Part shown: piece by piece, positions 1-6,598 of the stretch | Position numbering within the stretch: position 1 is the first letter of the stretch | How the letters are laid out: each line of letters opens with the position of its first letter | Assembly (NCBI GenBank): GCA_031178645.1 | Contig: JAPSIP010000053.1 | Coordinates: 1 to 8,862, forward strand | Source of the DNA: Paracoccus sp. (in: a-proteobacteria) | Lineage (GTDB): Bacteria; Pseudomonadota; Alphaproteobacteria; Rhodobacterales; Rhodobacteraceae | DNA: 8,862 nt | Direction: 5' to 3' | Program-made: the position numbers and the translations under genes | The notes under the pieces: generated by a model | What the model was told of the DNA's origin: nothing | The model's input: only the letters and a program-made list of their open reading frames with translations | Database searches by the model: none

Positions 1-354
1 CACGGCAACAAGCGCGGCCGCGAATTCGGCTGGCCCACCGCGAACATGCATATCCACGACCTGCACCTGCCGCGCCTGGGGGTCTATGCCGTCGTGGTGG
101 ACGTCTTGACCGGCCCTGACAAGCTGTCCTGCCAGGGCGTCGCCAGCCTGGGCGTGCGCCCCATGTTCGGCCGCAACGAACCTAATCTGGAAGTGCACCT
201 GTTCGACTTCGACGGCGATCTTTACGGCCAGCACCTGTCGGTGGGCCTGGTCGAGTTCCTGCGCGACGAGGCGAGCTTCGACAGCGTGCAGGTCCTGATC
301 GACCAGATCGCCGCCGATGCCGAACAGGCCCGCGCCGTGCTGGCAGGCGCCTGA
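1..354 (+). CDS. ribF: Bifunctional riboflavin kinase/FAD synthetase, C-terminal riboflavin kinase domain (5' truncated by window)
   Basis: RibF phosphorylates riboflavin to FMN and adenylates FMN to FAD in the cytoplasm. Only the C-terminal kinase half is visible; the reading frame is open from base 1, so the N-terminal FAD synthetase domain lies outside the window. The fragment of 117 residues begins inside the kinase nucleotide-binding motif, read as GREFGWPTAN (family form G-R-x-x-G-x-P-T-A-N). It continues with GVYAV, then GVASLGVRPMFG, and LEVHLFDF, whose Glu (codon 190-192) aligns with the catalytic base of the riboflavin kinase fold. It ends with the usual FLRDE...F.S...L..QI..D helix. 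Trp replaces the more usual Phe before PTAN. The stop codon shares its A with the ATG of the next gene, so the two are probably co-transcribed and translationally coupled. Family assignment is very secure. Confidence 0.95.
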   Translation, partial: HGNKRGREFGWPTANMHIHDLHLPRLGVYAVVVDVLTGPDKLSCQGVASLGVRPMFGRNEPNLEVHLFDFDGDLYGQHLSVGLVEFLRDEASFDSVQVLIDQIAADAEQARAVLAGA

Positions 355-794
355 TGCGCGACCGTTTCTGGGAACTGCCCCTTCCGCAGTTGCAACCCGA
401 CGAATGGGAGGCGCTGTGCGACGGCTGCGGCAAGTGCTGCCTCAACAAGATCGAATACGAGGACACGAACGAACTGGCCTTCACCCGCGTGGCCTGCAAG
501 CTTCTGGACGGCGAGAAATGCCAGTGCAGCAGCTATGCCAACCGGCACAACTTCGTGCCCGACTGCGTGGTCCTGACCCCCCGGAAGCTGGCCGAGATCG
601 CCTGGTGGCTGCCCTCGACCTGCGCATACCGCCTGCGCCACGAGGGGCGGCCGCTCTACAAGTGGCATCACCTGATCTCGGGCGACCCGGAATCGGTCCA
701 CCGGGCAGGGGCCAGCGTCCGCGGCTGGACCGTCAGCGAGCTTGAGGTGACGGAAGACGACTGGGACGACTACATCATCGAGGATCTGGCCTAG
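354..794 (+). CDS. UPF0260 / YcgN-family cysteine-cluster protein
   Basis: This 146-residue protein closely resembles E. coli YcgN (UPF0260, YkgJ-like zinc- or iron-chelating cysteine-cluster superfamily), whose biochemical function is not established. The sequence shows the cluster C22-x2-C25-x2-C28-C29, followed by C48, the pair C56-x-C58, C71 and C90. Around these are family blocks such as EALCDGCGKCC, FTRVACKLL, PDCVVLT, TCAYRL and the C-terminal SVRGW...EVTEDDWDDYI. The Cys arrangement suggests binding of a metal or Fe-S cluster; this is inference. There is no signal peptide or membrane segment, so it is probably cytosolic. The ATG overlaps the ribF stop by one base and there is no strong Shine-Dalgarno sequence, which fits translational coupling. 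Length is close to YcgN (about 150 residues), so it looks intact. Its stop lies within the same CTAG as the stop of the convergent downstream gene. Confidence 0.92.
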   Translation: MRDRFWELPLPQLQPDEWEALCDGCGKCCLNKIEYEDTNELAFTRVACKLLDGEKCQCSSYANRHNFVPDCVVLTPRKLAEIAWWLPSTCAYRLRHEGRPLYKWHHLISGDPESVHRAGASVRGWTVSELEVTEDDWDDYIIEDLA

Positions 795-1108
795 CCTTCG
801 TCCAGCCCCGCGAACCAGTCGGCATAGGGCGTGTTCCGCGCCATGCGGCGGTTCATGTCGGGGGCGCCGTCGCCCCACCAGACCGGGCCGCGTTCGCCCA
901 GACCGACCTTGGCCTGGTCCACCGCCCGGTGCGCGTCATCTTCGGCCACCTTGTCGCCGGCAGCCTTTGCGACCTTGACCGCCTGCCGTGCATCCATCAG
1001 CGCCTTGACCAGCCGATCCCGTTCCGCCTGCGGCAGATGCGGATTGGCCGCCCGCCACAGTCGGCCGCGAACGACGATATAGCGTTGATCGGGTGTGAGG
1101 GGCGGCAT
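791..1108 (-). CDS. Conserved-looking hypothetical protein, 105 aa, small and helical
   Basis: I cannot assign this protein to a named family. It starts MPPLTPDQRYIVVRGRLW, has a central charged, Ala/Lys-rich helical stretch (residues about 25-70) and ends with a block rich in aromatics and Gly (RGPVWWGDGAPDMNRR then NTPYADWF). The terminal blocks look like conserved motifs, and I recall similar unnamed proteins in other proteobacteria; that recollection is unverified. No signal peptide, membrane segment or cysteine is present, so it is probably a soluble cytosolic protein. Its ATG follows the DUF2147 stop by 44 bp on the same strand, so the two may form an operon; the ribosome-binding site is weak. 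Its TAG stop (791-793 on this strand) overlaps the TAG of the convergent YcgN-family gene (792-794). The coding call rests on a full-length open frame with residue patterning typical of a folded protein. Confidence 0.75.
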   Translation of the reverse strand: MPPLTPDQRYIVVRGRLWRAANPHLPQAERDRLVKALMDARQAVKVAKAAGDKVAEDDAHRAVDQAKVGLGERGPVWWGDGAPDMNRRMARNTPYADWFAGLDEG

Positions 1109-1152
1109 GGCGGGAAGCCAATGCCTGACCCTTGCAACGGTTCCCGGCGGGC

Positions 1153-1548
1153 TTACTCGACCCGCTGCCAGGTCCCGGCATTGCGGCAGATCATCAGGAT
1201 GCAGCCGCCGACGTCCAGCCGGTCGCCGCGCAGGGTCAGGCGGGCCGTATAGCTGCGCCCGCTTTCCGGGTTGATGATGCGGCCTTCGCCATAGCCGCCG
1301 TCACCCGTGGGCTGCACCTTGTCCAGGATCGCCGCCCCCAAGTCGCTGGCCTGCACGACCTTGCCCGAAGCGTCAAAGGTGCGCACGACTGTGCCGCACA
1401 AGCCGGCACCGCAAGGCTGGATCTGGACATGGCCGAAGCCGCCGTCGCGACCGGGGCTGGTCTGCCAGATGCCCGTCAGCGGATCGGCCGCCAGGGCGGG
1501 CTGGGCGGCAATCAGGGCCAAGGGGAACAGGATGGATGCAAGCTTCAT
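1153..1548 (-). CDS. DUF2147 domain-containing exported protein
   Basis: This 131-residue protein begins with a clear Sec signal peptide: MKLA, a hydrophobic core at residues 4-18, and a PALA|ADP cleavage site after residue 20. The mature periplasmic part (about 111 residues) has the DUF2147 layout: an early GIWQT, then VQIQPCGAGLCGTVV with C46 and C51, then a GGYGEGRIINPESGRSY block, and finally GGCILMICRNAGTWQRV with C116 and C121. The four cysteines could form disulfides in the periplasm. DUF2147 is a small beta-rich family of unknown biochemical function, often annotated as exported or outer-membrane related. An AGGA-type ribosome-binding site lies 8 bases before the ATG. It lies between lon (upstream, separated by 125 bp with a hairpin) and the 105-residue hypothetical gene 44 bp downstream. 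I could not identify a convincing own promoter in 1549-1620. It could be an acid- or envelope-stress accessory protein, but nothing in the sequence proves that. Confidence 0.9.
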   Translation of the reverse strand: MKLASILFPLALIAAQPALAADPLTGIWQTSPGRDGGFGHVQIQPCGAGLCGTVVRTFDASGKVVQASDLGAAILDKVQPTGDGGYGEGRIINPESGRSYTARLTLRGDRLDVGGCILMICRNAGTWQRVE

Positions 1549-1621
1549 GCGGCGATCCTAGCGCGGCTTTCGGGCGCGGGGAAGATGCCCGATTCCGGCT
1601 GCGCGTACCATTGCCCGAATG

Positions 1622-1653
1622 AAAGCAGGGCCGGCGTGAACCGGCCCTGCTTT
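1622..1653 (-). terminator. Strong hairpin downstream of lon, probable transcription terminator
   Basis: A perfect 13-bp inverted repeat (1622-1634 paired with 1641-1653) encloses a 6-base loop. It starts 21 bases after the lon stop codon. The stem is GC-rich at the loop end and ends in AAA/TTT at its base, so either strand presents a short T-tract (TTT plus a few mixed bases). Position and symmetry fit an intrinsic terminator for lon. It would separate lon from the DUF2147 gene and could also stop rightward transcription. The T-tract is short, so termination may be partial. Confidence 0.75.
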
Positions 1654-1673
1654 ATCGGATCAAATCGACGCGA

Positions 1674-4091
1674 TCAATGCGCGACGGCGCTGCCACCAGC
1701 CCGTTCGTCACGCGCGGCGGCGACGCGGGCGGCCTCGGCCGCTTCCTCGGCCGCCTCGTCCCATTCGACCGGCTCTGGCTGACGGACCAAGGCCTGCTTC
1801 AGGACTTCACGGACGTGATTGACCGGGATGATAGTCAGGCCTTCCTTGACGTTGGCCGGGATGTCGGCCAGGTCCTTTTCGTTGTCGGCCGGGATCAGCA
1901 CGGTCTTGATGCCGCCCCGCAAGGCCGCCAGCAGCTTTTCCTTTAGCCCGCCAATGGCCATCGCATTGCCGCGCAAGGACACCTCGCCCGTCATGGCGAT
2001 GTCCTTGCGGACCGGGATCTGCGTCAGGACCGAGACAATCGAGGTCACCATCGCCAGACCGGCCGAGGGGCCGTCCTTGGGCGTGGCGCCATCCGGAACG
2101 TGGACGTGGATATCAAGCGCATCGAATTTCGGCGGCTTGACCCCGATCTGCGGAGCAATCGACCGGACATAGCTGGACGCCGCGTCGATCGATTCCTTCA
2201 TCACGTCGCCCAGTTTCCCGGTCGTCTTCATCCGGCCCTTGCCCGGCAGCTTCAGCGCCTCGATCTGCAGCAGGTCGCCGCCGACCGAGGTCCAGGCCAG
2301 GCCCGTCACCACGCCGATCTGATCCTCTTTCTCGGCCAGACCGTAACGGTGGCGGCGCACGCCCAGGTATTCCTCGGCCTTGGCCGCATCCACCGTCACC
2401 GACTTGACCTGCCCTTTCAGGATCTCGGTCACGGCCTTGCGGGCCAGCTTGGCGATCTCGCGTTCCAGCGAACGCACCCCGGCTTCCCGCGTATAATAGC
2501 GGATCACATGGGTCAGCGCGTCGTCCGTCACCTCGAACTCGTTCTTGCGAAGGCCGTTCGCCGCAATCTGCTTGGGCAGCAGGTGTTGGCGCGCGATCTC
2601 GCGCTTCTCGTCCTCGGTGTAACCCGACAGGCTGATGATCTCCATCCGGTCCAGAAGCGGCCCCGGCATGTTATAGCTGTTGGCCGTGGTCACGAACATC
2701 ACGTTCGACAGGTCGTATTCCACCTCAAGATAGTGGTCCACGAAGGTCGCGTTCTGTTCCGGATCCAGCACCTCGAGCATCGCGCTTGCCGGATCGCCGC
2801 GGAAGTCCTGACCCATCTTGTCGATCTCATCCAGCAGGATAAGCGGGTTGGTCGTCTTGGCCTTTTTCAGGGCCTGGATGATCTTGCCCGGCATCGAGCC
2901 GATATAGGTCCGGCGGTGGCCGCGGATCTCCGATTCGTCACGCACGCCGCCCAGCGAGATGCGGATGAACTCGCGCCCCGTCGCCTTGGCGACCGAACGT
3001 CCCAGCGAGGTCTTGCCGACGCCCGGAGGGCCGACAAGGCACAGGATCGGGCCTTTCAGCTTCTGGCTGCGGGTCTGCACGGCCAGGTATTCGACGATCC
3101 GTTCCTTGACCTTTTCCAGACCATAGTGATCGGCGTCCAGCACCTTTTCGGCAGCGACCAGATCCTTGCGGGTGCGCGACTTCACGCCCCAGGGCAGCGA
3201 CAGCAGCCAGTCGAGGTAGTTGCGGCTGACCGTGGCCTCGGCCGACATGGGCGACATCGACTTCAGCTTCTTCAACTCGGATTCCGCCTTGTCGCGGGCT
3301 TCCTTGCTGAACTTGGTCTTGGCGATCTTTTCCTCAAGCTCGGCGATCTCGTTCTGGCCGTCCTCGCCGTCGCCCAATTCCTTCTGAATGGCTTTCATCT
3401 GCTCATTCAGATAGTACTCGCGCTGCGTCTTCTCCATCTGGGTCTTGACGCGCGACTTGATCTTCTTCTCGACCTGCAGGACCGACATCTCGCCCTGCAT
3501 CAGGGAATAGACCTTCTCAAGACGCTCGGCCACGTCCAGCGTGTCCAGCAGATCCTGCTTCTTGTCGAGCGCGATGCCCATGTGGCCGGCGACCAGGTCG
3601 GCCAGCTTGCCGGGCTCCTTCGCCTCGGCCACGGCGGTCACGACTTCCTCGGGGATGTTCTTGCGGACCTTGACGTAACGCTCGAACTCCTCGGCCACGG
3701 TGCGGACAAGGGCCGTCACGGTCGCGCCGTCGCCCGGCGTTTCCGCCAGAAGGATGGCGGTGGCTTCGAAGTGATCCTCGTTCGGGACGAACTCGGTGAT
3801 CTGGACGCGTTCGCGCCCTTCCACCAGCACCTTGACGGTGCCGTCAGGCAGCTTCAGCAGTTGCAGGACATTCGCCAGCACGCCGGCGCGGAAGATGCCG
3901 TCTTCCGTGGGTTCGTCGACCGAGGCATCCTTTTGCGCGGCCAGCAGGATGGGGCTGTCCGATTCCATCACGGCTTCCAGGGCGCGGACCGATTTCTCGC
4001 GGCCCACGAACAGCGGAACGATCATGTGCGGAAAGACCACGATGTCGCGCAGCGGCAGCACCGGATAGGTCGAAGATGCGAATTCGTTCAT
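1674..4091 (-). CDS. lon: ATP-dependent serine protease Lon (LonA type)
   Basis: Lon is a cytosolic homo-hexameric AAA+ protease that unfolds and degrades misfolded and short-lived regulatory proteins. The 805-residue product has all expected parts: the N-terminal substrate-recognition domain (about residues 8-200, beginning [15 protein letters not shown]), a coiled-coil linker (about 200-270), the AAA+ module with Walker A GPPGVGKT (354-361) and Walker [10 protein letters not shown] (417-425), and the protease domain with catalytic Ser676 in PKDGPSAG and Lys719 in GGLKEKL. Length is slightly above E. coli Lon (784) because of an Ala/Glu-rich tail after about residue 770. The start at 4091 was chosen because [16 protein letters not shown] is the usual Lon N-terminus and AAGGAA lies 5 bases upstream. 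An in-frame ATG at 4196 would add 35 Arg-rich residues and lie upstream of the predicted promoter. The gene is followed by a hairpin and is probably monocistronic, with heat-shock-type regulation suggested by the upstream promoter motif. Confidence 0.98.
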   Translation of the reverse strand: MNEFASSTYPVLPLRDIVVFPHMIVPLFVGREKSVRALEAVMESDSPILLAAQKDASVDEPTEDGIFRAGVLANVLQLLKLPDGTVKVLVEGRERVQITEFVPNEDHFEATAILLAETPGDGATVTALVRTVAEEFERYVKVRKNIPEEVVTAVAEAKEPGKLADLVAGHMGIALDKKQDLLDTLDVAERLEKVYSLMQGEMSVLQVEKKIKSRVKTQMEKTQREYYLNEQMKAIQKELGDGEDGQNEIAELEEKIAKTKFSKEARDKAESELKKLKSMSPMSAEATVSRNYLDWLLSLPWGVKSRTRKDLVAAEKVLDADHYGLEKVKERIVEYLAVQTRSQKLKGPILCLVGPPGVGKTSLGRSVAKATGREFIRISLGGVRDESEIRGHRRTYIGSMPGKIIQALKKAKTTNPLILLDEIDKMGQDFRGDPASAMLEVLDPEQNATFVDHYLEVEYDLSNVMFVTTANSYNMPGPLLDRMEIISLSGYTEDEKREIARQHLLPKQIAANGLRKNEFEVTDDALTHVIRYYTREAGVRSLEREIAKLARKAVTEILKGQVKSVTVDAAKAEEYLGVRRHRYGLAEKEDQIGVVTGLAWTSVGGDLLQIEALKLPGKGRMKTTGKLGDVMKESIDAASSYVRSIAPQIGVKPPKFDALDIHVHVPDGATPKDGPSAGLAMVTSIVSVLTQIPVRKDIAMTGEVSLRGNAMAIGGLKEKLLAALRGGIKTVLIPADNEKDLADIPANVKEGLTIIPVNHVREVLKQALVRQPEPVEWDEAAEEAAEAARVAAARDERAGGSAVAH

Positions 4092-4096
4092 ATGCG

Positions 4097-4102
4097 TTCC
4101 TT
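4097..4102 (-). promoter_or_regulatory. Ribosome-binding site of lon (sets the start codon)
   Basis: The minus strand reads AAGGAA, 5 bases before the ATG at 4091, within a longer purine run (GAAAGGAA). This is the best Shine-Dalgarno match in the region. It supports the start at 4091 over the upstream in-frame ATG at 4196. Confidence 0.85.
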
Positions 4103-4155
4103 TCTGCCCGAAGCCGTGGCCCCGTCTTGGCGACACACGGCCCCTGCGTTCCGTC

Positions 4156-4185
4156 AATCTAGGGCTGTGGCCCCCCGCGTTCAAT
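4156..4185 (-). promoter_or_regulatory. Candidate lon promoter, RpoH-like or sigma-70-like
   Basis: On the minus strand, TTGAAC (4179-4184) and TAGATT (4156-4161) are separated by 17 bases, a plausible vegetative promoter with 4 of 6 matches in each box. The same bases can be read as ATTG (4182-4185), an 18-base gap, and CCTAGAT (4157-4163). That is close to the alphaproteobacterial heat-shock sigma consensus CTTG-N17/18-CYTATNT. The predicted transcript would start near 4150 and carry a leader of roughly 58 bases. Lon is a classical heat-shock gene, so the RpoH reading is attractive, but it is a motif match only. Confidence 0.5.
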
Positions 4186-4200
4186 ATGACGCGCAAAATG

Positions 4201-4230
4201 CCCGCTACTTTGCGCCGATCTACTAGCGGG
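4201..4230 (-). terminator. Weak inverted repeat at the end of the histidine kinase gene
   Basis: A 7-bp perfect inverted repeat, CCCGCTA (4201-4207) and TAGCGGG (4224-4230), spans the kinase TAG stop. On the minus strand the distal arm is followed by CATTTTG. The 16-base loop and short stem make it at best a weak intrinsic terminator, so some readthrough into lon is possible. Confidence 0.3.
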
Positions 4231-5569
4231 GAATGACGATCTCGGCCCGCAGGCCGCCAAGGCGCTGCCCCCGCCCCAGCCGCAACTGCCCGCCATGCGC
4301 CCGCGCGACGTCGGCGGCGATGGCAAGGCCCAGCCCGGCACCGCCGCCGCTGTTGCGGCCCCGCGCCGGGTCCAGCCTGGTAAAGGGACGCATCGCCGCG
4401 TCCAGACTGTCGTCAGGAATGCCGGGGCCGTCGTCCTCGATCCCGATACGCAGGCTTCGTGGGCCAAGGGTGGCGTCCAGTTCCGCACGGGTGCCATAGC
4501 GGGCGGCATTTCCCAAAAGATTGTCCAGGGCCCGGCGCAGCATGTCGGCCCGGAAGGTCGCGCGGCCCGCCACATCACCTTCCAGGCTGCGCAGCGACAC
4601 CTGCTGGCCCGCCCGCTGCGCATCGGCCACGACCCCGTCCACGAAATCCGCCACCCGCACCGGCTGGGGCGGGCTTTCCTGCGCATCGTCCCGGGCATAA
4701 TCAAGAAAGGCGTCCACCATCCGGTTCATCTCGGCGATGTCGGCCTCCATCGCGCGCAGATCCTCGTCCTCGGGGGGCATGTCGGGCGACATCATCGACA
4801 GGCCCAGCCTCAGGCGCGTCAGCGGCGTGCGCAGGTCGTGGCTGATGCCCGACAGCATCATCTTGCGCTGCTCGTTCTGTCGTTCCAGCCGGTTGCGCAT
4901 GTCCAGGAAGGCGGTGCCCGCGCTGCGCACCTCCGACGCGCCGGACGGCCGATAGGGCACGATCCGGCCCTTGCCGTAATCCTCGGCGGCCTCGGCCAGG
5001 CGGCGGATGGGGCGCAACTGGTTGCGCAGGAAGACCGTGGCGATCCCCGTCATCAGGAACGAGGTGAAGACCATCAGCACCAGCAACTGATGCGGGTTCG
5101 AGGCGCTGACCCGCCGCCGGTCGAAGGCCAGAGTATATGGTCCCGCCGCGCCGTCGATGGTCAGGACCACCCGCTTGTCGTCGCTGGCAAGGTCGATGGT
5201 GCGGATATTGCCAAGGGTCTCTCGCAGGACCTCGATCACCACGCGGCCGGAAAAGTCATAGAACAGGCGGCTGTCGCCCGCGGGATTGCCGGTGGGTGCG
5301 CCAATGGTGACGTCCAGCGGCACGGCGACCTCGCGCCCGGCGTCGCGTTGGCCCCCTGCCCGATCGATGCGTGCCGCGACAAAGGCCAGTTCGCGCGCCA
5401 TGCTGGTGGTCATCTGCCGGGTCACGTCCTCGAAATGACGTTGCAGGAACATGACGCTGACCACCAGCGTCACCACCACGACGGGCAGGAACAGGATCAG
5501 CGCCGCGCGGCCGTAAAGCCCGCGCGGGAAAAAGCCCTTCAGCCAACCGCCGTCCGTGTGGTTCGACAT
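4223..5569 (-). CDS. EnvZ-like membrane sensor histidine kinase
   Basis: This 448-residue inner-membrane kinase would autophosphorylate on His and pass the phosphate to an OmpR-family response regulator. The visible domain order is: cytoplasmic N-tail; TM1 (about 19-42); periplasmic sensor region (about 43-160); TM2 (about 161-181); HAMP (about 182-232, with Pro187 and Glu213 at conserved positions); dimerisation/H-box MLSGISHDLRTPLTRLRLGL with phospho-acceptor His244; N-box NLLGNAARYG (Asn350, Asn354); G1 box DDGPGIP (379-385); and G2 box GGGAGLGLAIA (408-418). The H-box and N-box closely resemble EnvZ, and length matches (E. coli EnvZ 450). The ATG has GAAGGG (5575-5580) upstream. No response-regulator gene lies on either side: lon is downstream, and a metallo-hydrolase diverges upstream. 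It is therefore an orphan locus whose partner must be encoded elsewhere. The signal sensed is unknown; osmotic or envelope stress is inferred from similarity alone. Confidence 0.92.
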   Translation of the reverse strand: MSNHTDGGWLKGFFPRGLYGRAALILFLPVVVVTLVVSVMFLQRHFEDVTRQMTTSMARELAFVAARIDRAGGQRDAGREVAVPLDVTIGAPTGNPAGDSRLFYDFSGRVVIEVLRETLGNIRTIDLASDDKRVVLTIDGAAGPYTLAFDRRRVSASNPHQLLVLMVFTSFLMTGIATVFLRNQLRPIRRLAEAAEDYGKGRIVPYRPSGASEVRSAGTAFLDMRNRLERQNEQRKMMLSGISHDLRTPLTRLRLGLSMMSPDMPPEDEDLRAMEADIAEMNRMVDAFLDYARDDAQESPPQPVRVADFVDGVVADAQRAGQQVSLRSLEGDVAGRATFRADMLRRALDNLLGNAARYGTRAELDATLGPRSLRIGIEDDGPGIPDDSLDAAMRPFTRLDPARGRNSGGGAGLGLAIAADVARAHGGQLRLGRGQRLGGLRAEIVIPR

Positions 5570-5591
5570 GGCAACCCTTCACTTCCATGCT
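5563..5591 (+). promoter_or_regulatory. Candidate promoter of the MBL-fold hydrolase gene
   Basis: TCGACA (5563-5568, 5 of 6 matches to TTGACA) and CATGCT (5586-5591, 3 of 6 to TATAAT) are spaced by 17 bases. The -35 box overlaps the start codon of the divergent kinase gene. If used, transcription would begin only a few bases before the ATG at 5604, giving a nearly leaderless message. The -10 match is poor, so this is tentative. Confidence 0.3.
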
Positions 5592-5595
5592 AAGG
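5592..5595 (+). promoter_or_regulatory. Ribosome-binding site supporting the MBL-fold hydrolase start
   Basis: AAGG lies 8 bases before the ATG at 5604. In-frame alternatives (GTG at 5556, ATG at 5568) would overlap the divergent kinase gene and add residues unlike a family N-terminus, so 5604 is preferred. Confidence 0.5.
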
Positions 5596-5603
5596 CTAGC
5601 GGC

Positions 5604-6464
5604 ATGGACGGAGAGACGAAAGACCTGCTGCGAATCCTGGCCCCGAACCCGTCGCCGCTGACCGGGCCGGGGACCACGACCTTCCTTCTGGGGCAAGAGG
5701 AAGTCGCCGTCATCGACCCCGGGCCCGACGATGCGGACCACCTTGCGGCCATCCGGCAGGCTGCACGGGGGCGGATCAGCCATATCATCGTGACCCACGC
5801 GCATCTGGACCACAGCGCGGGCGCGCGGCGCCTGTCCGACGTGACGGGCGCACCGGTCCTGGCCTTCGGGGACGCGCTGTCGGGGCGGTCCCCCCTGATG
5901 CAGCGGCTTTCAGACCAGGGGGTCGGCGGCGGCGAGGGGCTGGACCTGGCCTTCGCCCCCGACATCAGGCTGCGCGACGCCGAGGTGATCCGGGGCGCCG
6001 ACTGGACCCTGACCGCGCTGCACACGCCGGGCCATTCCGGCGGCCATCTGACCCTGCAGTGGGGCGATCAGGTCTTCTGCGGGGATCTGGTGATGGCCTG
6101 GTCCTCGACCATCATCTCGCCCCCGGACGGCGATCTTGCCGACTACCTGCGCTCGCTGGACCGGCTGGCGCAGACCGGCGCGCGGCGCCTGCTGCCCGCG
6201 CATGGCGCGCCGATCGAGGATCCGTTGGCCCGCCTGTCGGAACTAGCCGCGCATCGCCGCCAACGCAGCGCCCAGATCCTTGCGGTTCTGCGCGACGGCC
6301 CTTCCGACGCAGCCACCCTCGCCGCGCGGATCTACGACATGGCCCCCCACCTGATGCCCGCAGCAACCCGCAACGTGCTGGCCCATCTGCTGGCCTTGGC
6401 CGACATCGGCGCCGTCGCGCCCCTCGGCCCGCTGGGCCCCGAAACAAGTTTTGCGTCTTTGTGA
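5604..6464 (+). CDS. MBL-fold metallo-hydrolase, LACTB2-like, with C-terminal winged-helix domain
   Basis: This 286-residue cytosolic protein has the metallo-beta-lactamase fold. The dinuclear zinc ligands are all visible: H65-x-H67-x-D69-H70 in THAHLDH, H144 in TPGHSGGH, D161 in FCGDLVM, and H200 in LLPAHG. The N-terminus (LLRILAPNPSPLTGPGTTTFLLG) and the C-terminal segment about 216-275 (HRRQR...IL..L..GP.....LA..IY, then NVLAHLLALADIGAV) match the arrangement of LACTB2-type enzymes with the BLACT winged helix. Family members include an endoribonuclease (human LACTB2) and uncharacterised bacterial hydrolases, so the substrate cannot be assigned here. There is no signal peptide, which argues against an antibiotic-degrading beta-lactamase. 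The gene diverges from the EnvZ-like kinase across 34 bp and ends 59 bp before tRNA-Asn. Start at 5604 chosen by the AAGG site and by the family N-terminus. Confidence 0.92.
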   Translation: MDGETKDLLRILAPNPSPLTGPGTTTFLLGQEEVAVIDPGPDDADHLAAIRQAARGRISHIIVTHAHLDHSAGARRLSDVTGAPVLAFGDALSGRSPLMQRLSDQGVGGGEGLDLAFAPDIRLRDAEVIRGADWTLTALHTPGHSGGHLTLQWGDQVFCGDLVMAWSSTIISPPDGDLADYLRSLDRLAQTGARRLLPAHGAPIEDPLARLSELAAHRRQRSAQILAVLRDGPSDAATLAARIYDMAPHLMPAATRNVLAHLLALADIGAVAPLGPLGPETSFASL

Positions 6465-6484
6465 AAAAATCCGCGTTCTCCCTC

Positions 6485-6513
6485 TGGACGCCCCCAAAGA
6501 CCATTGCTATACG
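6485..6513 (+). promoter_or_regulatory. Candidate promoter of tRNA-Asn
   Basis: TGGACG (6485-6490) and TATACG (6508-6513) are separated by 17 bases, with 4 of 6 matches to each sigma-70 consensus box. Predicted initiation is near 6520, a few bases before the mature tRNA 5' end at 6524. A GC-rich stretch follows the -10, as is common at stable-RNA promoters. Confidence 0.55.
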
Positions 6514-6523
6514 GCCCCCGTGT

Positions 6524-6598
6524 TCCGGCGTAGCTCAGCGGTAGAGCAGTTGACTGTTAATCAATTGGTCGTAGGTTCGATCCCTACCGCCGGAGCCA
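6524..6598 (+). tRNA. tRNA-Asn (anticodon GUU)
   Basis: A complete cloverleaf can be folded by eye. The acceptor stem TCCGGCG (6524-6530) pairs fully with CGCCGGA (6588-6594), followed by discriminator G and an encoded CCA (6596-6598). The D arm is GCTC/GAGC. The anticodon loop CTGTTAA carries GTT at 6556-6558. The T arm contains GGTTCGATCC. The gene is 75 bases including CCA. It delivers Asn for AAC and AAU codons. Confidence 0.97.

Noticed and set aside
222..878. 218-codon minus-strand open frame opposite ribF and the YcgN-family gene
   Set aside because: Both plus-strand genes have clear family motifs; this frame shows only shadow composition.
4092..4196. 35-codon N-terminal extension of Lon
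   Set aside because: The added residues are Arg-rich with no Lon similarity, the predicted promoter lies inside this stretch, and a strong ribosome-binding site points to 4091.
2100..4226. 708-codon plus-strand open frame opposite lon
   Set aside because: It is antisense to a certain lon gene and its His/Leu/Arg/Gln-rich composition is what high-GC codon bias produces on the opposite strand.
4295..5593. 432-codon plus-strand open frame opposite the histidine kinase
   Set aside because: It is antisense to a gene with all kinase motifs; composition is low-complexity and lacks domain signatures.
5604..6464. Antibiotic-degrading beta-lactamase
   Set aside because: The protein has the metallo-beta-lactamase fold, but lacks a signal peptide and has the LACTB2-type C-terminal winged helix, so resistance is not supported.
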